A stretch of DNA of 20,769 nt from SSSZ01 sp035345935 (GTDB lineage Bacteria > Pseudomonadota > Gammaproteobacteria > Burkholderiales > Rhodocyclaceae): contig DAORDK010000059.1 of NCBI GenBank assembly GCA_035345935.1, positions 1 through 20,769 of the forward strand, in the 5' to 3' direction. The notes under the pieces are model-generated. The model worked only from the letters and a program-made list of their open reading frames with translations. It made no database searches and was not told where the DNA came from. Position numbers and translations under genes: made by a program. Numbering within the stretch: the stretch's first letter is position 1; the number at the start of each line of letters is the position of its first letter. This document shows, in pieces, positions 15,400 to 20,769 of the stretch.

Positions 15400-17403
15400 T
15401 CACTCGAATTCGAGGATGACCTGATCGACGGTCAGGCTTTCTCCAGACTGGGCAGCAACCTTCTTGACTTTGCAGTCCTGGTCGGCTTTGAGGATGTTTT
15501 CCATCTTCATCGCTTCGATGACGGCAAGCTTCTCTCCGGCCTTGACCTCCTGCCCTGCCTTGACGGATACCTCGCGCAACAGGCCAGGCATGGGGGAAAG
15601 TAGGAATTTGGAGAGGTCGGGGGCAACCTTTTCCGGCATCAAGGCCAGGAGATCGGCGGCGCGGGCACTCATGACCATGAAATCGGCCCGCGTACCCCAG
15701 TGGAAGAGGCTGTAGCGAGTCTTGTGGCGCTCGACCTGCAGCGTGAAGGCTTCGCCGTTGCAAGTGCCGTGGAAGAGGGAGTGGCCTAAGCGCCAGTCCG
15801 AAAGAATCTCGTAGGGCTTGCCGCCATATTCGACGTGGTAGCCGCCGGGAATCGGTCGTGCGACCACGGGGTGATTTTCCTTGCCCGCTGCGGACAGGCG
15901 TACCACCATCCAGTGGTCGCCGACGATGCGCTCATGGCCCTGAAGCTGCCCTGAAACCGAGGCTCCGCGGTCCGTGTATGCGCGATAGACGAAGGCGGCG
16001 ACGGAAACGAGGAGGGCTGGATCGTCGTGAGGGACCATCGACGCGTCAAAGCCTTTGGGGTATTCCTTGGCAATGAACCCGGTGTCGAAGATGCCGGACT
16101 GGAACCGGGGGTGCTGCATGAGCGCTGCCTGGAAGGGAATGTTCGACGAGATGCCTCGGATCACGAAGGCATTGAGCGCGTCGCGCATGCGGGCGATGGC
16201 CTTGTCTCGCGTGGCCCCGTGCACGATCAGTTTTGCGATCATCGAATCGTAATACATCGAGATTTCGCCGCCGTCGTACACGCCGGTATCGACGCGCAAT
16301 TCCCCGGGGATTTCTGCGGGAGGCTGGAATTTGACCAGACGGCCGGTGGAGGGAAGAAAACCGCGGAAAGGATCCTCGGCATTGATACGGCATTCCATGG
16401 CCCAACCGTTGATGCCGACGTCGGATTGGCCGATGGGCAACCTTTCCCCGTAAGCGACCCGGATCATCTGCTCGACCAGGTCGAGACCGGTGATCAGTTC
16501 GGTGACCGGGTGCTCAACCTGGAGGCGGGTGTTCATCTCAAGGAAATAGAATTCCTTGGTGGCACCGGACACGACGAATTCGACCGTCCCGGCGGATTCG
16601 TATTTCACGGCCCGGGCGAGCGCCACCGCCTGTTCGCCCATGGCTTTGCGCATCTCGGCGTCGACAAAGGGACTCGGCGCCTCCTCGATGACTTTCTGAT
16701 GGCGACGCTGAATCGAACAATCGCGCTCGTTCAGATAGACATAATTGCCGTGGCTGTCGCCCAGAACCTGGATTTCAATGTGGCGCGGCTCCAGAACGTA
16801 TTTTTCGATGAAGACACGGTCGTCGCCAAAGGAGTTGCGGGCTTCGTTGACGCAGGAGGCGAATCCCTCATGAGCCTCTGCATCGTTGTAGGCGACGCGC
16901 AAGCCCTTGCCGCCCCCGCCCGCAGACGCTTTGATCATCACCGGATAGCCGATCTTCTTGGCGATGGCGACGGCTTCATCGGGGCCTGCAATGGCATCGT
17001 TGTAGCCGGGTATGGTATTGACCTTGGCAGCGATAGCCAGCTTCTTGGACTCGATCTTGTCCCCCATCTTGGCCACGGAATAGTGCTTCGGGCCAATGAA
17101 GGTGATCCCTTCTTCTTCCAGGCGGCGCGAGAATTCCGCATTCTCCGACAGAAACCCGTAGCCCGGATGGACGGCCTCCGCGCCGGTCTCCTTGCAGGCG
17201 GCAATGATCTTGTCGATGACCAGATAGGATTCCTTCGAGGCTGCCGGACCGATACAGACGGCCTCGTCCGCCAGGTCGACATGGAGCGCGTCCTTGTCGG
17301 CCTCGGAATAGACGGCGACGGTGGCAATACCCATCTTGCGGGCGGTCTTGATCACCCGGCAGGCGATTTCCCCCCGGTTTGCAATCAGAATTTTCTTGAA
17401 CAT
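15400..17403 (-). CDS. pccA: Propionyl-CoA carboxylase, biotin-containing alpha subunit
   Basis: This 667-residue subunit carboxylates biotin with ATP and bicarbonate for PccB. The biotin carboxylase domain spans about 1-446: ATP-grasp glycine loop AGGGGKG (161-167), ERDCSIQRRHQK (226-237) and EMNTRLQVEH (289-298). A linking region (about 450-600) is typical of acyl-CoA carboxylase alpha chains that bind the beta subunit. The C-terminal biotinyl domain carries EAMKMEN with biotin-accepting K633. The ATG at 17403 begins the canonical MFKKILIANRGEIACRV; the frame remains open 17 codons further but those residues are not family-like. GGAAGAG upstream serves as ribosome-binding site. It starts 20 bp after pccB and is the last gene of mcm-meaB-pccB-pccA. 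Methylcrotonyl- or acetyl-CoA carboxylase alpha chains are close relatives; the operon decides for propionyl-CoA. Confidence 0.93.
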   Translation of the reverse strand: MFKKILIANRGEIACRVIKTARKMGIATVAVYSEADKDALHVDLADEAVCIGPAASKESYLVIDKIIAACKETGAEAVHPGYGFLSENAEFSRRLEEEGITFIGPKHYSVAKMGDKIESKKLAIAAKVNTIPGYNDAIAGPDEAVAIAKKIGYPVMIKASAGGGGKGLRVAYNDAEAHEGFASCVNEARNSFGDDRVFIEKYVLEPRHIEIQVLGDSHGNYVYLNERDCSIQRRHQKVIEEAPSPFVDAEMRKAMGEQAVALARAVKYESAGTVEFVVSGATKEFYFLEMNTRLQVEHPVTELITGLDLVEQMIRVAYGERLPIGQSDVGINGWAMECRINAEDPFRGFLPSTGRLVKFQPPAEIPGELRVDTGVYDGGEISMYYDSMIAKLIVHGATRDKAIARMRDALNAFVIRGISSNIPFQAALMQHPRFQSGIFDTGFIAKEYPKGFDASMVPHDDPALLVSVAAFVYRAYTDRGASVSGQLQGHERIVGDHWMVVRLSAAGKENHPVVARPIPGGYHVEYGGKPYEILSDWRLGHSLFHGTCNGEAFTLQVERHKTRYSLFHWGTRADFMVMSARAADLLALMPEKVAPDLSKFLLSPMPGLLREVSVKAGQEVKAGEKLAVIEAMKMENILKADQDCKVKKVAAQSGESLTVDQVILEFE

Positions 17404-17423
17404 GGTTTTTCTCTTCCGGTCGC

Positions 17424-18959
17424 TTAGAGCGGGATGTTGCCGTGTTTGCGCCACGGGTTTTCCAGCTTCTTGTCACGCAGCATGGAAAGGGATCGGCAGA
17501 TACGTTTGCGCGTTGCGTGGGGCATGATGACGTCGTCGATGAAACCCCGGGCGCCGGCAACGAAGGGATTGGCGAACTTGTCTTTGTACTCTGCCTCTCG
17601 TTCGGCGAGTTGGGCAGGGGCATTCTTCTCCTCGCGGAAGATGATTTCGACGGCGCCCTTGGGGCCCATGACTGCGATTTCGGCCGATGGCCAGGCCAGG
17701 TTCACGTCGCCCCGCAGGTGCTTTGAACTCATCACGTCGTAGGCGCCGCCGTAGGCTTTGCGGGTGATCACGGTGACCTTGGGCACCGTGCACTCGGCGT
17801 AGGCGTAGAGCAATTTGGCGCCGTGCTTGATGATTCCCCCGTATTCCTGGGCGGTTCCCGGCATGAAGCCGGGAACGTCCACGAAGGTGACGACCGGAAT
17901 GTTGAAGGCGTCGCAGAAGCGCACGAAACGCGCCGCCTTGATCGAGGACTTGATGTCGAGACAGCCGGCAAGCACCAGGGGTTGATTGGCCACGATGCCG
18001 ACCGGATGTCCATCCATGCGGGCGAAGCCAATGATGATGTTTTTCGCGTAGTCGGGCTGCAATTCGAAGAAATCGCTGTCGTCCACCACCTTGACGATCA
18101 GTTCGCCCATATCGTAGGGCTTGTTCGGGTTGTCCGGGACCAGGGTGTCGAGCGAGTAATCCATCCGCCCTGCCGGATCGTTGGTGGGCATGATCGGCGG
18201 TCTTTCACGATTGCTCCCGGGCAGAAAGTTCATGAAGCGGCGCAGCATCGCCAAGGCTTCGACGTCGTTCTCGAAGGCCAGGTCGGCGACGCCGGATTGG
18301 GTCGTGTGGGTGACGGCACCGCCCAGTTCCTCGGCGGTGACCTCTTCGTGGGTGACGGTCTTCACCACTTCCGGGCCGGTGACGAACATGTAGGAACTGT
18401 CCTTGACCATGAAGATGAAGTCGGTCATCGACGGGCTATAGACGGCACCGCCGGCACAGGGTCCCATGATCATGGAGATCTGCGGCACCACTCCGGAAGC
18501 CAGGACGTTGCGCTGGAAGACCTCGGCATAGCCGCCCAGCGAAGCGACCCCCTCCTGGATCCGGGCGCCGCCGGAATCGTTGAGTCCGATCACCGGCGCG
18601 CCGACCTTGATGGCTTGATCCATGACCTTGCAGATCTTCTCGGCGTGAGTTTCCGAGAGAGAACCCCCGAAGACCGTGAAATCCTGGGAGTAGACGAAAA
18701 CAAGGCGGCCATTGATCGTTCCGTAGCCGATCACCACGCCGTCGCCGGGAGTCTTCTCGTCTTTCTCCATGCCGAAGTCGACGCAGCGGTGTTCCTTGAA
18801 CAGATCCCATTCCTCGAAAGATTCCGGATCGAGAAGCAGTTCGAGCCGCTCCCGCGCCGTAAGCTTGCCTTTGGCGTGCTGGCTCTCGATACGCTTTTCG
18901 CCGCCGCCCAGGCGAGCCTTCTTGCGCTTCTCGTCCAGCTGACGAATGATGTCGTGCAT
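17424..18959 (-). CDS. pccB: Propionyl-CoA carboxylase, carboxyltransferase beta subunit
   Basis: This 511-residue crotonase-fold carboxyltransferase moves the carboxyl group from biotin to propionyl-CoA, giving methylmalonyl-CoA. The N-terminal half carries the oxyanion loop GPCAGGA (166-172); the C-terminal half carries RKAYGGAYDVM from R400. Other family marks are FGGSLSETHAEK (97-108), DSGGARIQEGV (128-138) and the ending KHGNIPL. The length equals that of typical bacterial PccB. The ATG at 18959 is preceded by GGAG at suitable distance. It lies 32 bp after meaB and 20 bp before pccA, so all are probably one transcript. The sequence is much closer in style to propionyl-CoA than to methylcrotonyl-CoA carboxylases, and the mutase genes upstream support that. 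Confidence 0.94.
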   Translation of the reverse strand: MHDIIRQLDEKRKKARLGGGEKRIESQHAKGKLTARERLELLLDPESFEEWDLFKEHRCVDFGMEKDEKTPGDGVVIGYGTINGRLVFVYSQDFTVFGGSLSETHAEKICKVMDQAIKVGAPVIGLNDSGGARIQEGVASLGGYAEVFQRNVLASGVVPQISMIMGPCAGGAVYSPSMTDFIFMVKDSSYMFVTGPEVVKTVTHEEVTAEELGGAVTHTTQSGVADLAFENDVEALAMLRRFMNFLPGSNRERPPIMPTNDPAGRMDYSLDTLVPDNPNKPYDMGELIVKVVDDSDFFELQPDYAKNIIIGFARMDGHPVGIVANQPLVLAGCLDIKSSIKAARFVRFCDAFNIPVVTFVDVPGFMPGTAQEYGGIIKHGAKLLYAYAECTVPKVTVITRKAYGGAYDVMSSKHLRGDVNLAWPSAEIAVMGPKGAVEIIFREEKNAPAQLAEREAEYKDKFANPFVAGARGFIDDVIMPHATRKRICRSLSMLRDKKLENPWRKHGNIPL

Positions 18960-18991
18960 GAAATTCTCCGAAAATACAACGAATTATTGGA

Positions 18992-19996
18992 TCAGCGCCG
19001 CAGGCACTCCAGGAGTTCCCGGGCGGCGGCGGCGGGAGTCGTACGACCCGCTTCGACGGCCTCGGTCAGGACGGAGAGCTGTTCCCTGACGGCAGGATGG
19101 TAACGAAAAAAACGGCGCAGACCTGAATCAAGTAATTCTTCCATCCAGGCGCGGGCCTGGTGGCGCCTCTTGGCGTCCAGCTCGCCCCCTGGAGCGAGGG
19201 CATCGCGATGGCGTTTCACAGTTTGCCAGAACTCGGCGATTCCTTGCTTATTCAGGGCGCTGGCCGCCATCACCGGAGGGTGCCAGAGCGGTGAAGGGGG
19301 GCGCAGCCAGTGCAAGGCGTTCTTCCACTGGGCGCACGTCACCGCGGTTGCCCGGGGGTCGATGTCGGCCTTGTTGATGACCACCACGTCGGCAATTTCG
19401 ACGATGCCTTTTTTGATCGCCTGCAGGTCATCGCCGGCGTTGGGCAATTGCAGGAGGCAAAAGCAGTCGACCATGCCGGCCACCGTGATTTCGGACTGGC
19501 CCACGCCGACGGTCTCGACGATGATGACGTCGAAGCCCGCAGCTTCGCAGAGCAACATCGCTTCCCGGGTCTTTTCGGCCACCCCGCCGAGGGAACCGGC
19601 CGAGGGGCTGGGGCGGATGAAGGCCGCCTCCCGCTGACACAAGGTTTCCATCCGCGTCTTGTCGCCGAGGATGGAACCGCCCGATACGGTGGAAGAGGGG
19701 TCCACCGCCAGTACCGCCACCCGATGCCCGTGGTCGATGAGCCAGGTACCCAAAGCTTCGATGAAAGTCGATTTTCCGGCTCCGGGCACCCCGGAAATTC
19801 CGACCCGAATGGCCTTGCCGGTATGGGGCAGGAGAGCATTCAGCAGTTCCTGGGCGCGGGCTTGATGATCGGGGCGGGTCGATTCGATCAGGGTGATGGC
19901 CTTGGCCAGCGCCCTCCTCTGGCCGGCGATGACGCCTTCCGCAAGCGCTCGATCGGCAGAGGGCAGGCCGGTCGCCGGCGCTTCGGAAGGGACCAT
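18992..19996 (-). CDS. meaB: Methylmalonyl-CoA mutase G-protein chaperone MeaB (ArgK family GTPase)
   Basis: This 334-residue GTPase of the G3E/SIMIBI class protects and reloads adenosylcobalamin-dependent methylmalonyl-CoA mutase. Visible motifs are Walker A GVPGAGKST (69-77), VDPSS (98-102), SGGSILGDKTRM (105-116), ETVGVGQSE (161-169) and the guanine-specificity motif NKAD (208-211). The C-terminal helical dimerisation arm (about 270-334) is present. It starts 8 bp after the mutase stop codon, with a weak ribosome-binding site, consistent with translation coupled to the mutase. Older annotations call this family ArgK, a lysine/arginine/ornithine transport ATPase; the mutase neighbour argues for MeaB. 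Confidence 0.94.
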   Translation of the reverse strand: MVPSEAPATGLPSADRALAEGVIAGQRRALAKAITLIESTRPDHQARAQELLNALLPHTGKAIRVGISGVPGAGKSTFIEALGTWLIDHGHRVAVLAVDPSSTVSGGSILGDKTRMETLCQREAAFIRPSPSAGSLGGVAEKTREAMLLCEAAGFDVIIVETVGVGQSEITVAGMVDCFCLLQLPNAGDDLQAIKKGIVEIADVVVINKADIDPRATAVTCAQWKNALHWLRPPSPLWHPPVMAASALNKQGIAEFWQTVKRHRDALAPGGELDAKRRHQARAWMEELLDSGLRRFFRYHPAVREQLSVLTEAVEAGRTTPAAAARELLECLRR

Positions 19997-20004
19997 GGGC
20001 GAGG

Positions 20005-20769
20005 TCAGCTGCGGGCCTTGCGGATTTCCTCCAGCACCTTGCGGGCGGAGTCCTCGATACGGGTTCCGGGGCCGAAGATGGCTTTGGCCCCGGCGGCATA
20101 GAGGGCGTCGTAATCCTGGGCCGGAATGACGCCCCCGGCGAAGACGATGATGTCATCGGCCCCCTGGGCCTTCAAGGCCTGGATCAATTGCGGTACCAGG
20201 GTCTTGTGGCCGGCGGCCAGGGACGAACAGCCGATCGCGTGCACATCGTTTTCGACAGCCTGGCGGGCAGCCTCCTCAGGGGTCTGAAAGAGCGGGCCCA
20301 TATCGATGTCGAAGCCCAGGTCGGCATAGGCCGTGGCGACGACCTTGGCGCCCCGGTCATGGCCATCCTGGCCGAGTTTGGCGATCATCACCCGTGGCCG
20401 GCGGCCTTCTTCCTCGGCGAATTGCGCGATCTCGGCCTTCAGAGCTTCCCAGTTGTCCTGTCCGTCCACCACACCTCCATAGACGCCGGAAATGGTCTGA
20501 TTGTTGGCCCGGAAGCGACCGAAGATCCGTTCCAGCGCGTCCGAAACTTCGCCTACGGTAGCACGCAAACGAATGGCCTTGACGGTCAGGTCGAGCAGGT
20601 TGCCCTCGCCGGTTTCAGCGCACCGGGTCAGCGTGTCGAGGGCGGCCTGGACCGAAGCGCCGTCGCGGGACGCGCGTATCCGCTTCAGGCGGGCAATCTG
20701 GGCCTCGCGCACGGCGTGGTTGTCGATATTGAGGATCTCGATGGGGTCTTCCTTGGCCAGCTTGTACTT
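20005..20769 (-). CDS. Methylmalonyl-CoA mutase, C-terminal part (5' end outside the window)
   Basis: The frame is open to the right edge; 254 C-terminal residues are visible. The first part (KYKLAKEDPIEIL onward, then AVREAQIARLKRIR) is the end of the substrate-binding barrel and linker. The rest is the cobalamin-binding domain with RPRVMIAKLGQDGHDRGAKV, including D-x-H-x-x-G; the His (codon at 20359-20361) is the lower ligand to cobalt. SSLAAGH and FAGGVIP follow, as in mutase B12 domains. The enzyme isomerises methylmalonyl-CoA to succinyl-CoA. It is the first visible gene of the operon with meaB, pccB and pccA. The GTG at 20712 is internal, not a start. A mutase of a sister type (such as ethylmalonyl- or isobutyryl-CoA mutase) is conceivable but less likely next to pccA/pccB. 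Confidence 0.93.
   Translation of the reverse strand, partial: KYKLAKEDPIEILNIDNHAVREAQIARLKRIRASRDGASVQAALDTLTRCAETGEGNLLDLTVKAIRLRATVGEVSDALERIFGRFRANNQTISGVYGGVVDGQDNWEALKAEIAQFAEEEGRRPRVMIAKLGQDGHDRGAKVVATAYADLGFDIDMGPLFQTPEEAARQAVENDVHAIGCSSLAAGHKTLVPQLIQALKAQGADDIIVFAGGVIPAQDYDALYAAGAKAIFGPGTRIEDSARKVLEEIRKARS

Noticed and set aside
16027..17427. Long open frame (466 codons) on the + strand opposite pccA; a similar one at 17823-19103 opposite pccB/meaB
   Set aside because: The frames lie wholly against strongly conserved genes, show no family motif and are what GC-rich codon bias produces on the complementary strand.

Overview
The window is gene-dense, GC-rich proteobacterial chromosome. 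The gene set suggests a betaproteobacterium, perhaps Rhodocyclales- or Burkholderiales-like: a HoxJ/HoxN-type hydrogenase locus, MaeB-type malic enzyme, a methylmalonyl-CoA pathway operon and large c-di-GMP sensor proteins. The taxonomic placement is inference from gene content only. I saw no rRNA, tRNA, CRISPR array, insertion sequence or phage gene.

Left part (1-5380, all + strand). The window opens inside a PAS-histidine kinase that looks like the H2-signalling kinase HoxJ/HupT. It is followed by a HoxN-type nickel permease with a near-consensus sigma-54 (-24/-12) promoter in front. The order kinase then nickel permease matches the end of the hoxABCJN cluster of hydrogen-oxidising betaproteobacteria, so [NiFe]-hydrogenase genes probably lie just left of the window. 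Next come a FixL/FixJ-type two-component pair (PAS kinase with an aberrant ATP-lid motif, and a LuxR-type regulator overlapping it by 14 bp) and a small stand-alone receiver-like protein that has lost its phosphorylation site. A strong hairpin terminator closes this block.

Middle (5405-10021, - strand). A single 1538-residue protein fuses CheB methylesterase, CheR methyltransferase, a long NEEL-repeat coiled coil, several PAS domains, a GGDEF domain and an EAL domain. It puts chemoreceptor-type methylation chemistry and c-di-GMP turnover on one chain, with no other chemotaxis gene in view. A 455-bp divergent intergenic region separates it from maeB.

Right part. On the + strand are maeB (malic enzyme fused to a phosphotransacetylase-like domain), a DHH/DHHA1 phosphoesterase and a 514-residue protein of unknown function. 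The last of these meets pccA stop codon to stop codon. On the - strand runs mcm (partial) - meaB - pccB - pccA, the carboxylase and mutase steps that turn propionyl-CoA into succinyl-CoA, plus the mutase G-protein chaperone. MaeB could drain the resulting C4 acids to pyruvate, so the right half makes sense as propionate and C4-acid metabolism; the epimerase is not in the window.
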